Shown: positions 1-9,078 of the stretch, piece after piece | How the letters are laid out: each line of letters starts with the position of its first letter | Numbering within the stretch: position 1 is the first letter of the stretch | Assembly: GCF_000702905.1 (NCBI RefSeq) | Contig: NZ_JNKR01000006.1 | Coordinates: forward strand, 1 to 64,000 | From: Mitsuokella jalaludinii DSM 13811 | GTDB lineage: Bacteria; Bacillota; Negativicutes; Selenomonadales; Selenomonadaceae | Reading direction: 5' to 3' | Length of the DNA stretch: 64,000 nucleotides | Notes under the pieces: generated by a model | Databases searched by the model: none | Seen by the model: the letters and a program-made list of their open reading frames with translations, nothing else | Told to the model about the DNA's origin: nothing | Position numbers and translations under genes: made by a program

Positions 1-12
1 TTTTCCGCTCCA
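1..12 (+). tRNA. 3' end of a tRNA (probably tRNA-Gly), cut by window edge
   Basis: The first bases, ttttccgctcca, are identical to the 3' acceptor strand plus CCA of the complete tRNA-Gly that follows at 16-90. This suggests a tandem tRNA-Gly whose body lies outside the window. Confidence 0.7.
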
Positions 13-15
13 TTT

Positions 16-90
16 GCGGAAATAGCTCAGTGGTAGAGCACCACCTTGCCAAGGTGGGGGTCGCGAGTTCGAGCCTCGTTTTCCGCTCCA
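16..90 (+). tRNA. tRNA-Gly (GCC)
   Basis: A cloverleaf can be drawn by eye. The acceptor gcggaaa pairs with tttccgc, followed by discriminator T and an encoded CCA. The D-arm begins tagctcag, the anticodon stem ccacc/ggtgg carries loop TTGCCAA with anticodon GCC, and the T-arm contains gttcgag. It is the first complete gene of a four-tRNA cluster read on the plus strand. Confidence 0.95.
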
Positions 91-127
91 TTTGCCTGAT
101 TCCGCTCTGCGGATCACATATATCAAT

Positions 128-204
128 GGGCCTATAGCTCAGTTGGTTAGAGCAACCGGCTCATAACCGGTCGGTCCTTGGTTCGAGTCCAAGTGGGCCC
201 ACCA
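128..204 (+). tRNA. tRNA with CAT anticodon (elongator Met, or Ile2)
   Basis: Acceptor gggccta pairs with tgggccc (one G-U), followed by A and CCA. The anticodon stem accgg/ccggt encloses CTCATAA, giving anticodon CAT. The body does not look like initiator tRNA. Sequence alone cannot separate elongator Met from lysidine-modified Ile2, and the loop resembles both types. Confidence 0.9.
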
Positions 205-228
205 AAACAATCTTATAACCAATCACAT

Positions 229-306
229 GACTCAGTAGCTCAGCTGGATTAGAGTATTTGACTACGAATCAAAGGGTCGGGGGTTCGAGTCCCTCCTGGG
301 TCACCA
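229..306 (+). tRNA. tRNA-Arg (ACG), copy 1
   Basis: Acceptor gactcag pairs with ctgggtc, the anticodon loop CTACGAA gives ACG, and CCA is encoded. The whole 78-nt gene is repeated without a mismatch on the opposite strand at 2474-2551. Confidence 0.95.
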
Positions 307-310
307 TTGT

Positions 311-396
311 GGGTAGGTGCCCGAGTGGTTAAAGGGAACAGACTGTAAATCTGTCATCTTCGGATTACGATGGTTCGAATCCATCCCTGCCCACCA
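311..396 (+). tRNA. tRNA-Tyr (GTA)
   Basis: Acceptor gggtagg pairs with cctgccc (one G-U), the anticodon loop CTGTAAA gives GTA, and the gene has the long variable arm typical of bacterial tRNA-Tyr. CCA is encoded. It starts 4 nt after tRNA-Arg and is the last gene of the cluster. Confidence 0.95.
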
Positions 397-408
397 CCTT
401 GAATGCAT

Positions 409-433
409 AGCGTCGCGCAAGCGGCGCTTTTTT
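409..433 (+). terminator. Intrinsic terminator of the tRNA cluster
   Basis: agcgtcgc, loop gcaa and gcggcgct form an 8-bp stem with one G-U pair, followed by a run of T. Confidence 0.85.
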
Positions 434-443
434 CATGTCCATC

Positions 444-485
444 TTGCTCCTGACTGAGAAAAATGATACGATAAAATGATACGAT
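444..485 (+). promoter_or_regulatory. Probable promoter and 13-bp tandem repeat before the GH1 gene
   Basis: TTGCTC (444-449) and TACGAT (467-472) are 17 bp apart. The -10 element lies in a perfect tandem duplication of aaaatgatacgat (460-472 and 473-485), so alternative -10 positions exist. A short agcaga/tctgct hairpin follows near 491-522. The promoter assignment is an inference. Confidence 0.45.
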
Positions 486-524
486 AACGAAGCAGAAGAT
501 GTACATCAGAGGAAAATCTGCTGA

Positions 525-1946
<1,422 letters not shown>

Positions 1947-1951
1947 CCGTG

Positions 1952-1991
1952 AGACAAAAAATCCGCTCGGTGAAGAGCGGATTTTTTGTCT
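1952..1991. terminator. Bidirectional terminator between convergent genes
   Basis: gacaaaaaatccgctc and gagcggattttttgtc are perfect complements around a ggtga loop. T-tracts on both strands serve the GH1 gene (+) and the small gene at 2003 (-). Confidence 0.9.
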
Positions 1992-2002
1992 CTATGGATG
2001 CA

Positions 2003-2398
2003 TCACGATTCGAGCGGGCAGGAGTGCGTCTGGGCTTTTGGGCCGCGCTCAGCCGTGTGCTTGCCCTCGAAGAGCGCCTGACTCACGCGGCGCATGAGCT
2101 CTTCCTCCTCGGCGGCGGCGCTGAAGACAAGCTGCTTCTCTTCTGGCTGTACTTCGCCCTCGAGTGCCGTGATGGCGAGCTGCAGGCGGTGGTCCTTGTC
2201 CTTGCGGAAGGAATAGTTCTGGCGCGTGGCGAGCCACTCCGTGATCATCTCGATGTTCTGGAACGAAGCGTTCTTGTTGTAGTCTTTGTAGACCTCTGCG
2301 GCAATCGAGGCTGCGCGCTTCTTGTCCTCGGAGGCACCGATGATGGAGAAGGCTTTCTGCTGGCCTTCCGTGACGAGTTTCGTGACGATGTAGAGCAT
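2003..2398 (-). CDS. Hypothetical protein, 131 aa
   Basis: No family is recognised. It is a soluble, charged protein beginning MLYIVTKLVTEGQQKAF, with a helix-rich centre and an acidic stretch (AAAEEEELMRR) near residue 100; no signal peptide or membrane segment is visible. AAAGGATG lies just upstream of the ATG. It sits between the GH1 terminator and the inverted tRNA-Arg, so it is probably transcribed alone. The ORF is open throughout with a good ribosome site, which supports it being real. Confidence 0.65.
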   Translation of the reverse strand: MLYIVTKLVTEGQQKAFSIIGASEDKKRAASIAAEVYKDYNKNASFQNIEMITEWLATRQNYSFRKDKDHRLQLAITALEGEVQPEEKQLVFSAAAEEEELMRRVSQALFEGKHTAERGPKAQTHSCPLES

Positions 2399-2433
2399 GA
2401 GATCATCCTTTCAATGTACGTTGACTCTGGTAC

Positions 2434-2462
2434 GAAAAAAGCACTTGCCGAGGCAAGTGCTT
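2434..2462 (-). terminator. Terminator of tRNA-Arg copy 2
   Basis: On the minus strand, aagcacttgcc, loop tc and ggcaagtgctt are followed by a T-run, directly 3' of the tRNA. Confidence 0.85.
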
Positions 2463-2473
2463 CTGATTTCAAA

Positions 2474-2551
2474 TGGTGACCCAGGAGGGACTCGAACCCC
2501 CGACCCTTTGATTCGTAGTCAAATACTCTAATCCAGCTGAGCTACTGAGTC
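2474..2551 (-). tRNA. tRNA-Arg (ACG), copy 2
   Basis: The reverse complement is identical over all 78 nt to the tRNA-Arg at 229-306, including the encoded CCA. Identity extends about four bases 5' and two bases 3'. It has its own promoter and terminator. Confidence 0.95.
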
Positions 2552-2588
2552 ATGTTCTTGTTGGTGTTTATCGCTGTCAACGGATATT

Positions 2589-2617
2589 ATAATATCACCC
2601 CTTGGCGCATGTGTCAA
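2589..2617 (-). promoter_or_regulatory. Sigma-70 promoter of tRNA-Arg copy 2
   Basis: On the minus strand a consensus TTGACA (2617-2612) and TATTAT (2594-2589) are 17 bp apart, about 40 bp upstream of the tRNA. Confidence 0.75.
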
Positions 2618-2638
2618 CACTTTTTTTGAAAAAAGTGT
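2617..2638. repeat. Perfect 10-bp inverted repeat
   Basis: acactttttt and aaaaaagtgt flank a TG centre, between the tRNA-Arg promoter and the tetR promoter. It may be a regulator site or a weak terminator. Confidence 0.5.
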
Positions 2639-2705
2639 ATAGAGCCGGAAAATCCCGGTTTGAGGGCCGCCACAATAAAAAGATGAATTATATTCATTTT
2701 TCTCT

Positions 2706-2733
2706 TTATAAAGGGAGCATTTTCCTTTATAAT
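2706..2733 (+). promoter_or_regulatory. Palindromic operator overlapping the tetR -10 box
   Basis: TTATAAAGG (2706-2714) and CCTTTATAA (2724-2732) form a perfect 9-bp inverted repeat with a 9-bp centre. The right arm covers the -10 hexamer TATAAT (2728-2733) of the only plausible promoter for the TetR gene. A half-site-like ATAAAGGG follows near 2748. Size and position fit an autoregulatory TetR operator; binding is inferred. Confidence 0.6.
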
Positions 2734-2779
2734 AGAAAGAGTCAATGATAAAGGGAATGAATTCTTATGGACTGGAGCG

Positions 2780-3397
2780 ATGGACATGGAAGAGAAAATG
2801 GGCCGCCGGGAGCGGAAGAAGCTGCTGTCGCGCAAGGCAATTCTGGATGCCGCCGTCCGCGAGTTCTCGCGCAAGGGCTTCAAGGAAACTTCTGTGGCCG
2901 ACATCATGAATGCCGCAGACCTCGGCATCGGCACGTTCTACAACTACTTTGAGTCGAAGGAAGAGATCCTCATGTGCCTGCTGGGCCGTCTCGTGCACGA
3001 AGTCGATGAGGCGCTCAAGGACATGCGCGCGGCCAAGCGGCCGTCGTACGAACTCCTCGATGCAGGCTGCCGCATCACGGCGCGCTTCCTCGACGAGAAC
3101 CGCTTCCTGCTGCCGCTCTTTCTCGCGGCCGCCGAGCATTCGGCCAAGCCGCAGACTGAAGCGCACGACAAGATGCCCAAGGGCATGGTGACGCCTGGCT
3201 TCAAGCCGATCTTCGAGGACATCCTGCGCGAGGGGCAGCTTGCGGGGGAGATCCGCGACGATGTCCCGGCTGATCTCATCGCTGAGATGTTCCATTCCGT
3301 CTATCAGGCTGCGGCCTTCAGCAAGCTCCCCGTTGGTTTTCAAGAGAATGTGGCACTCAAGACGCGCCTGTTGCTCGCTGGGATACGCAAGGCGTGA
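2780..3397 (+). CDS. TetR/AcrR-family transcriptional regulator
   Basis: This 205-aa, one-domain repressor type has an N-terminal helix-turn-helix at about residues 12-58, with TSVADIMNAADLGIGTFYNYF as the recognition region (shown in part; YNYF is typical). The C-terminal ligand domain is divergent. In-frame ATGs occur at 2780, 2786 and 2798 and no strong ribosome site decides between them. The gene precedes the NirJ1/NirJ2-like pair by 45 bp on the same strand and has a palindromic operator over its -10 box. It therefore probably controls itself and the radical-SAM genes, perhaps in response to a tetrapyrrole. The ligand is not visible. Confidence 0.88.
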   Translation: MDMEEKMGRRERKKLLSRKAILDAAVREFSRKGFKETSVADIMNAADLGIGTFYNYFESKEEILMCLLGRLVHEVDEALKDMRAAKRPSYELLDAGCRITARFLDENRFLLPLFLAAAEHSAKPQTEAHDKMPKGMVTPGFKPIFEDILREGQLAGEIRDDVPADLIAEMFHSVYQAAAFSKLPVGFQENVALKTRLLLAGIRKA

Positions 3398-3442
3398 CTG
3401 AGCCGCAATGAGATGATGTTATCTATGTTTTAGGAGAGGCTT

Positions 3443-4633
3443 ATGATCAGTGTAACGAAACTCTTATTCGCACGGGAATACTTTGGCGACCGCCTGCGCT
3501 ATACGAAGAACGCGCACACGATGCGCAATGGCGCGGCAGAGGGCGTTGGCCCTGTCGTCGTCTGGAACTCGACGAAGACATGCAACCTCAAGTGCATGCA
3601 CTGCTACATGCAGTCGGATGCCAAGAAATACAAGGACGAGCTGACGACGGAAGAGGCGAAGAAGTTCATCGACGACCTCGCGGACTTCCATGTGCCCGTG
3701 CTGCTGTTCTCGGGCGGCGAACCTTTGATCCGTCCGGACTTCTTCGAGCTAGCGGCTTACGCGCAGGCAAAGGGCGTGCGTCCGACGCTCTCGACGAATG
3801 GCACGCTGATCACGCGCGAGGTCGCGCAGCGCATCAAGGACATCGGCGTCGGCTACGTCGGCATCTCGCTCGACGGCCTCAAGGATGTCAACGACAAGTT
3901 CCGCGGCGTCGACGGCGCCTATGAGAAGGCCATGCAGGGCATCAAGAACTGCGTGGCTGTCGGCCAGCGTGTCGGCCTGCGCTTCACGATCAACCACCAC
4001 AACATCCAGGAGCTCGACCGCATCTTCGACTTCATCGAAGCGGAGAACATCAACCGCGTCTGCTTCTACCACCTCGTCTACTCGGGGCGCGGTGAGCAGA
4101 TGATGGACCAGGATGTCACGCCGGAGGAATCACGCCGCGCGATGGACACGATCATCCGCCGCACGAAGGACTTCGAGGAGCGCGGGCTCAAGAAGGAGAT
4201 CCTGACGGTCGACAACCACTGCGACGGCCCTTACATGTACATCAAGGCGCTCGAGGCGGGCGACCTCGAGACGGCGGCCCAGATCAAGAAGTACATCTCG
4301 ATGAACGGCGGCAACCGCTCGGGCATCGCCTTTGGCGAGGTCGATCCCTTGGGCTACGTTCACCCGGACCAGTTCACGCAGCATCACACGTTCGGCAATG
4401 TGCGTGAGCGCAAGTTCGGCGATATCTGGCAGGATACGACGAACCCCATCATGGCGGGACTCAAAGACCGCAAGCCGCTCCTCAAAGGGCGCTGCGCGAA
4501 GTGCAAGTGGCTTGAGAACTGCAACGGCAACTTCCGCACGCGCGCGGAGGCACGCACGGGTGACTTCTGGGAGTCGGACCCGAGCTGCTATCTGACGGAT
4601 GAAGAGATTGGACTGACGGAGGAGACGAAATGA
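3443..4633 (+). CDS. Radical SAM/SPASM protein, NirJ1/AhbC-like (siroheme-derived haem synthesis)
   Basis: A 396-aa radical SAM enzyme. Its N-terminus (ISVTKLLFAREYFGD) is typical of the NirJ1 subgroup close to AhbC, the 12,18-didecarboxysiroheme deacetylase. CNLKCMHC (Cys47, 51, 54) binds the radical SAM cluster, FSGGEPL is the SAM-binding GGEP motif, and CAKCKWLENC near residue 353 is the SPASM region for an auxiliary cluster. AGGAGAGG lies at the right distance before the ATG. The stop overlaps the next start as ATGA, so it is translationally coupled to the NirJ2/AhbD-like gene. The role in haem or haem d1-like synthesis follows the subgroup; the exact substrate is inferred. Confidence 0.8.
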   Translation: MISVTKLLFAREYFGDRLRYTKNAHTMRNGAAEGVGPVVVWNSTKTCNLKCMHCYMQSDAKKYKDELTTEEAKKFIDDLADFHVPVLLFSGGEPLIRPDFFELAAYAQAKGVRPTLSTNGTLITREVAQRIKDIGVGYVGISLDGLKDVNDKFRGVDGAYEKAMQGIKNCVAVGQRVGLRFTINHHNIQELDRIFDFIEAENINRVCFYHLVYSGRGEQMMDQDVTPEESRRAMDTIIRRTKDFEERGLKKEILTVDNHCDGPYMYIKALEAGDLETAAQIKKYISMNGGNRSGIAFGEVDPLGYVHPDQFTQHHTFGNVRERKFGDIWQDTTNPIMAGLKDRKPLLKGRCAKCKWLENCNGNFRTRAEARTGDFWESDPSCYLTDEEIGLTEETK

Positions 4634-5628
4634 AGATCATCTCGTGGAATACGACGAATGCCTGCAACATGTACTGCGCCCACTGCTACCGCGACGCCGG
4701 CTGCAAGGCGGAAGAAGAACTGAGTACGGAGGAGGGCAAGAAGCTCCTCTCGGAGATTGCCAAGGCCGGGTTCAAGATCATGATCTTCTCGGGCGGCGAG
4801 CCTTTGATGCGCCCCGATATCCTCGAGCTCGTCAAGTACGCCTCGGACCTGCACATGATCCCGGTCTTCGGCACGAACGGCACGCTGATCACGCTCGACA
4901 TGGCGAAGAAGCTCAAGGAAGCCGGTGCCCGTGCGATGGGCATCTCGCTCGATTCGCTCGACCCGAAGAAGCACGACACGTTCCGCAGCTTCCCGGGCGG
5001 CTGGGAAGGCGCCGTGCAGGGCATGAAGAACTGTGCCGCTGTCGGCCTGCCGTTCCAGATCCACACGACGGTCATGGACTGGAATCAGGGCGAGCTCGAG
5101 GCCATGACGGACTTTGCCGTCGAGATCGGCGCGAAGGCCCATCACTTCTTCTTCCTCGTGCCGACGGGCCGTGCGAAGACCATCGAAGAGGAGTCGCTGC
5201 GCGCTGAGCAGTATGAGGATGTGCTCACGCGCATCATGAAGAAGCAGCAGGAAGTCGACATTGAGCTCAAGCCGACGTGCGCACCGCAGTTCCTGCGCAT
5301 CGCCGACCAGCTCGGCTACAAGACGCGCTTCCACCGCGGCTGCCTCGCCGGTCTCTCGTACTGCATCATCAGCCCGCGCGGCAAGGTCCAGCCGTGCGCT
5401 TACCTCAACATGGAGCTCGGCGACGTGCGCGAGACGCCGTTTGACGAGATCTGGGCCAAGAACGAAGTCCTGCAGAAGCTCCGCACGCTCGACTACAGCG
5501 GCGGCTGCGGCGCCTGCCAGTACAAGGGCGCCTGCGGCGGCTGCCGCGCGCGCGCAGCCTACTACCACGGCGGCGACTACATGAGCGAAGAGCCGTGGTG
5601 CCTCTACCACGGCCGCCGCGGCGAATGA
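4630..5628 (+). CDS. Radical SAM/SPASM protein, NirJ2/AhbD-like (haem synthase type)
   Basis: A 332-aa radical SAM enzyme related to NirJ2 and AhbD, which decarboxylates Fe-coproporphyrin to haem in the siroheme pathway. CNMYCAHC (Cys12, 16, 19) is the SAM cluster site, FSGGEPLMRP the GGEP motif, and CGACQYKGACGGC near residue 298 supplies the cysteines of the auxiliary cluster. It overlaps the upstream gene by 4 nt. A strong bidirectional terminator follows. ahbA/ahbB (siroheme decarboxylase) are not in the window, so the pathway assignment depends on their presence elsewhere. Confidence 0.8.
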   Translation: MKIISWNTTNACNMYCAHCYRDAGCKAEEELSTEEGKKLLSEIAKAGFKIMIFSGGEPLMRPDILELVKYASDLHMIPVFGTNGTLITLDMAKKLKEAGARAMGISLDSLDPKKHDTFRSFPGGWEGAVQGMKNCAAVGLPFQIHTTVMDWNQGELEAMTDFAVEIGAKAHHFFFLVPTGRAKTIEEESLRAEQYEDVLTRIMKKQQEVDIELKPTCAPQFLRIADQLGYKTRFHRGCLAGLSYCIISPRGKVQPCAYLNMELGDVRETPFDEIWAKNEVLQKLRTLDYSGGCGACQYKGACGGCRARAAYYHGGDYMSEEPWCLYHGRRGE

Positions 5629-5654
5629 CGCGAGACGCTATCTACATAAGAAGA

Positions 5655-5699
5655 CATCAAAAAAGACGCAATCCCATCGGGGATGCGTCTTTTTTGATG
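5655..5699. terminator. Bidirectional terminator
   Basis: catcaaaaaagacgca and tgcgtcttttttgatg are a perfect 16-bp inverted repeat with T-runs on both strands, between the NirJ2-like gene (+) and the small membrane gene (-). Confidence 0.9.
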
Positions 5700-5710
5700 C
5701 ATGTCGGGGT

Positions 5711-5950
5711 TCAATGACCGATCTGCTTCTTGGCCACGGCCTTGATCCACTTCCAGTGCCAGACGAGGTGGAAAATCAGGCCGACCATCATGATGTAGCC
5801 GCTGTAAGTGTGGACGTCTGTGATGATGCCCTTGAGGGTGCGGCCGCCGCCGAAGCCGCCGAAGAGATGGAAGTCGAGCACGATGCCCGTGATGATGCAG
5901 ACGAGGCCGCTGACAAACAGCAGCAGGTCCATGTAAAAGTTCTTCTTCAT
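5711..5950 (-). CDS. Small membrane protein, cytochrome b-like (DUF4405 type)
   Basis: A 79-aa protein with two membrane helices, MDLLLFVSGLVCIITGIVL and YSGYIMMVGLIFHLVWHW. His residues in VHTYSGY and IFHLVWHW resemble haem-ligand positions of b-type cytochrome folds. The start at 5950 is preferred because AAGAAGGG lies 6 nt upstream; an extension to 5983 has no ribosome site. It converges on the NirJ1/NirJ2-like operon, which fits a haem-related role. The haem binding is inferred. Confidence 0.65.
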   Translation of the reverse strand: MKKNFYMDLLLFVSGLVCIITGIVLDFHLFGGFGGGRTLKGIITDVHTYSGYIMMVGLIFHLVWHWKWIKAVAKKQIGH

Positions 5951-6054
5951 GAGAATCCCTTCTTTCTGATTCGCTGTATTCATGTGCTCAGTTTACGGGA
6001 GAGGGCTGAAAACTGCATGGAGATTCTATGAAAATGAAATTATATTTTCTCATC

Positions 6055-7500
6055 TTAACACTCGTGGCTTGAGTGGTGCGGTGCAGGGGTGCGGCGCAGT
6101 GCAATGCTCATGCAGAGCGCCTGCAGCAGGCCGACGAAGAGCAGCAGCAGGAGGGCGCGGCTCGTGCCGAGGCTGGTCGCTGGGGCGAGGCTTTGCGTGC
6201 TCTGCTGGCAGGCCGCGACGATGGCGGCTGGGATGGAGGTACCGACAGCGCCGGCGAGCTGCTGTACGGTGTTGCAGAAGGCGTTGCCGTCTGCGCGGAT
6301 TGCTTTGGGCAGTGCGCTGAGGCCGTACGTCAGGATGTTGCCGACGGAGAGGCCCTGTCCCATGGCGAAGAGGACGTAGATGGCAGTGAGCCCGAGCGTG
6401 CCGACTTCAGGGATGGCAAATTGGAAGAGGAGGAGGCTCAGCAGCAGCAGCGCACTGCCGGTAAGCAGGGGCTTCCTGGCGCCGAGGCTGTCGTAGATGC
6501 GGCCGCTGACGGGTGCGAACATGGCGCCGACGATGCAGCCCGGAAGCAGGATGCAGCCGGCTGTGAAGGCTGTCTCGCCCTGCACGATCTGGGAGAAGTT
6601 CGGCAGGAGAAAGCCGATGCCGAGGCAGACGAACTGGAAGCAGAGCAGTCCCATCGCCGAGAGCGTGAAGGCCCTGTGGCGCAGGATGGTGATGTTGAGC
6701 AGTGGATGCGCGCCGCGCTGGAGCAGGCGCTTCTCCTGACGGACGAAAAGCAGCAGCGAAAAGACGGTCAGGAGCAACAGGAGGGCGAGCAGCAGCGGCT
6801 CTGAAAGCAGGTCGTGGAGATAGCTCGTGAGCAGCAGGAAGGCGGTAAAGGCAGCTCCGAGCAGGATGAGCCCACGGGAATCGAAGGGGCGCGGGCCGTA
6901 GTCGGAGGACTGGCGGATGGCGTACGTGCCGACTGCGAGCGAGAAGAGCAGCACGGGCAGCAGGGCGATGAAGATCATGCGCCAGCCGAAGGTGCTGACG
7001 ATGTAGCCGCCGACGGAGGGACCGACGGCCGGCGCGAGTGCACAGACGAGCATGGCGGCGCCCATCATCAGGCCCATCTTGTCGAGCGGCGCCTGCTCCA
7101 TGACGATGAGGAACATCAGCGGCAGAGCGATGCCCGTGCCGGCGCCCTGCAAAAGGCGGCCGAACAGCAGTTGGGCAAAACTCGCGGAGGTCGCATCGAG
7201 CAAGGTGCCTGTCAGGAAGAGCAGGTTGGCTGCGAGGAAGAGCCGCTTCATGGCGAAGCGCTGCTTGAGGTAACTGGATGTCGGGATGACGATGGCGAGG
7301 ATCAGCAGGTAGCCTGTCGTGATCCACTGGACGGTGGAAGTGGAGATGGCAAATTCCTGCATGAGCGTCGGGAAGGTGATGTTCATGGCCGTCTCGATGA
7401 CGACGCCTGTGAAGGAGAGAAGGCCGGCGGCGATGATGGAGAGGAAAAAGCGCAGGTCTGCCCGTCGCTGGAATCCGGATATCGATTTGGAGGTTGGCAT
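6055..7500 (-). CDS. MFS drug/export transporter, DHA2 (EmrB/QacA) family
   Basis: A 481-aa membrane protein with about 14 hydrophobic segments. MNITFPTLMQEF and QWITTGYLLILAIVIPTSSYL form the DHA2 N-terminus, LFGRLLQGAGTGIALPL is motif B, and APAVGPSVGGYIV is the antiporter motif C (G-x-x-x-G-P-x-x-G-G type). It probably exports toxic organic compounds by proton antiport. AAAGGA precedes the ATG. It is divergent from a second, distinct DHA2 transporter at 7646 and shares a 145-bp control region with it. No adjacent regulator or membrane-fusion subunit is seen. Confidence 0.9.
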   Translation of the reverse strand: MPTSKSISGFQRRADLRFFLSIIAAGLLSFTGVVIETAMNITFPTLMQEFAISTSTVQWITTGYLLILAIVIPTSSYLKQRFAMKRLFLAANLLFLTGTLLDATSASFAQLLFGRLLQGAGTGIALPLMFLIVMEQAPLDKMGLMMGAAMLVCALAPAVGPSVGGYIVSTFGWRMIFIALLPVLLFSLAVGTYAIRQSSDYGPRPFDSRGLILLGAAFTAFLLLTSYLHDLLSEPLLLALLLLLTVFSLLLFVRQEKRLLQRGAHPLLNITILRHRAFTLSAMGLLCFQFVCLGIGFLLPNFSQIVQGETAFTAGCILLPGCIVGAMFAPVSGRIYDSLGARKPLLTGSALLLLSLLLFQFAIPEVGTLGLTAIYVLFAMGQGLSVGNILTYGLSALPKAIRADGNAFCNTVQQLAGAVGTSIPAAIVAACQQSTQSLAPATSLGTSRALLLLLFVGLLQALCMSIALRRTPAPHHSSHEC

Positions 7501-7645
7501 AAGTACATCCTTTCTGAATAACTCTGATGAATCGATGGGGGTATTTCTCCGCTTGGGAAATATGTATCAGTATAATAAGATTTTTAAAGTATGCGATTAA
7601 AATAAATGGGGTTGTGATATATTTTTTGGGGATTCAGGTGATTGT

Positions 7646-9022
7646 ATGACTTTGACGGATCGCGAGAAGATCCTGTTGCCCATGATGATGTCGGCCTTCG
7701 TGACGCCGTTCACGGGCAGTGCCCTGACGCTCTCGCTGCCGGATATCGGACTCGCTTACGGCGTCTCGGCTAATGAACTCGGCTGGGTGCTCGAGATTTT
7801 TCTGCTCGCCTCCATCGTATTCCTGCTGCCGATGGGCAAGATGGCAGACCGTTTCGGCAAGCGGCGCATCTTTCTCTTGGGGACGACGCTCTTCACATTG
7901 TCCTCCGCGCTCTGTGCCGTCATGCCGGATATGGGCTTCCTGCTCGTGGCACGTGCGCTGCAGGGCCTGGCGGCATCGATGCTGTATGCGACGAACATGT
8001 CGATCGTCGCGCTCTGCTTTCCGACGACGCAGCGCGGCCGCGCGCTCGGCTGGATGGTCTCGATGGTCTACGTGGGCCTGGCCTGTGGCCCGGTACTCGG
8101 CGGACTGCTCAATTACTACGCGGGCTGGCAGAGCATCTTCCTCTCCATCACGCTCGTCAGTCTTGCCTGTACCTGCGCGACATTGCGCTACCTGCATCAG
8201 GAATGGAAGGAACAGGAGGTGACAGGCGTCGATGGCAGGGGCGCACTGCTCTACGGTCTCGCGATGATCTTTGCGATGTTCGGTCTGTCGGAGCTGGCGG
8301 AACTCTCCTGGGCTTGGAGTTTGCTGCTCCTGGGGATGGTGCTTCTCGGCGCATTCCTCTGGCACGAGTGCAGGACGAAAGATCCCATCCTGCCCGTCTT
8401 CATGCTCGTCGAGAACCGCGTCTTTTCGCTGTCGAATCTCACAGCGATGATCGACTACAGCGCGACATTTGCCATCAGCTTCTTGCTGTCGATTTACCTG
8501 CAGTCGGTCCTCGGCCTTTCGTCTCGCGAAGCGGGCCTCATGATGCTGATCCAGCCTGTCATCATGGCTCTGCTTGCCCCGACCGCGGGCAAGCTGTCGG
8601 ATAAATATCAGCCGGCGAAGATAGCAGCCTTCGGCATGGCTGTCACGGCGCTCGGGATACTGGGCCTCGTCGCGGCCGTACGGCTGCAGTCGCTCTGGCT
8701 CGTCGTGCCGGTCGTCATCGTCATCGGCGTCGGCTGTGCCTTCTTTGCTGCGCCGAACAACAATGCCATCATGGGGTCTGTCGCCAAAAGGCACTACAGC
8801 CTCGCGACGGCGATGATTGGCACGGTGCGTCTCGTCGGGCAGGTCGTCTCGGTGGCCATCGTGACGATGGTCCTGTCGCTTGACTGGGATTCGCTGACGG
8901 AGATGGAGGAACTCGTCTACAACATCGAGCTATCGTTCATCGTCTTCACCGTGCTCTGTGCCATCGGCGTCTTCCCCTCCTGGGCAGCCCGGCTGAAGAA
9001 GGGTGATGGGAACGTAGGATAG
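7646..9022 (+). CDS. MFS transporter, DHA2 family
   Basis: A 458-aa transporter with about 14 predicted membrane spans. SLPDIGLAYGVSANELGWVL and MGKMADRFGKRRIF (motif A) mark the N-terminal half, VARALQGLAASMLYATNM is motif B, and GLACGPVLGGLL is the antiporter motif C. The proton-coupled export role comes from the family; the substrate is unknown. A strong hairpin terminator lies 5 bp after the stop. It is transcribed away from the DHA2 gene at 6055 and is only distantly similar to it, so this is not a simple tandem duplication. Confidence 0.88.
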   Translation: MTLTDREKILLPMMMSAFVTPFTGSALTLSLPDIGLAYGVSANELGWVLEIFLLASIVFLLPMGKMADRFGKRRIFLLGTTLFTLSSALCAVMPDMGFLLVARALQGLAASMLYATNMSIVALCFPTTQRGRALGWMVSMVYVGLACGPVLGGLLNYYAGWQSIFLSITLVSLACTCATLRYLHQEWKEQEVTGVDGRGALLYGLAMIFAMFGLSELAELSWAWSLLLLGMVLLGAFLWHECRTKDPILPVFMLVENRVFSLSNLTAMIDYSATFAISFLLSIYLQSVLGLSSREAGLMMLIQPVIMALLAPTAGKLSDKYQPAKIAAFGMAVTALGILGLVAAVRLQSLWLVVPVVIVIGVGCAFFAAPNNNAIMGSVAKRHYSLATAMIGTVRLVGQVVSVAIVTMVLSLDWDSLTEMEELVYNIELSFIVFTVLCAIGVFPSWAARLKKGDGNVG

Positions 9023-9027
9023 GATAG

Positions 9028-9070
9028 CAAGAATCCCCGCCTCTCTGGCATGAGAGGGCGGGGATTCTTG
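9028..9070. terminator. Bidirectional terminator between MFS gene and nagA
   Basis: caagaatccccgcctctc and gagagggcggggattcttg form a long near-perfect stem between the convergent genes. Confidence 0.88.
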
Positions 9071-9078
9071 CGTGGTGG

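Noticed and set aside
7501-7645. A shared operator between the divergent MFS genes
   Set aside because: A TATAAT is present at 7571, but no well-spaced -35 box and no convincing palindrome could be found.
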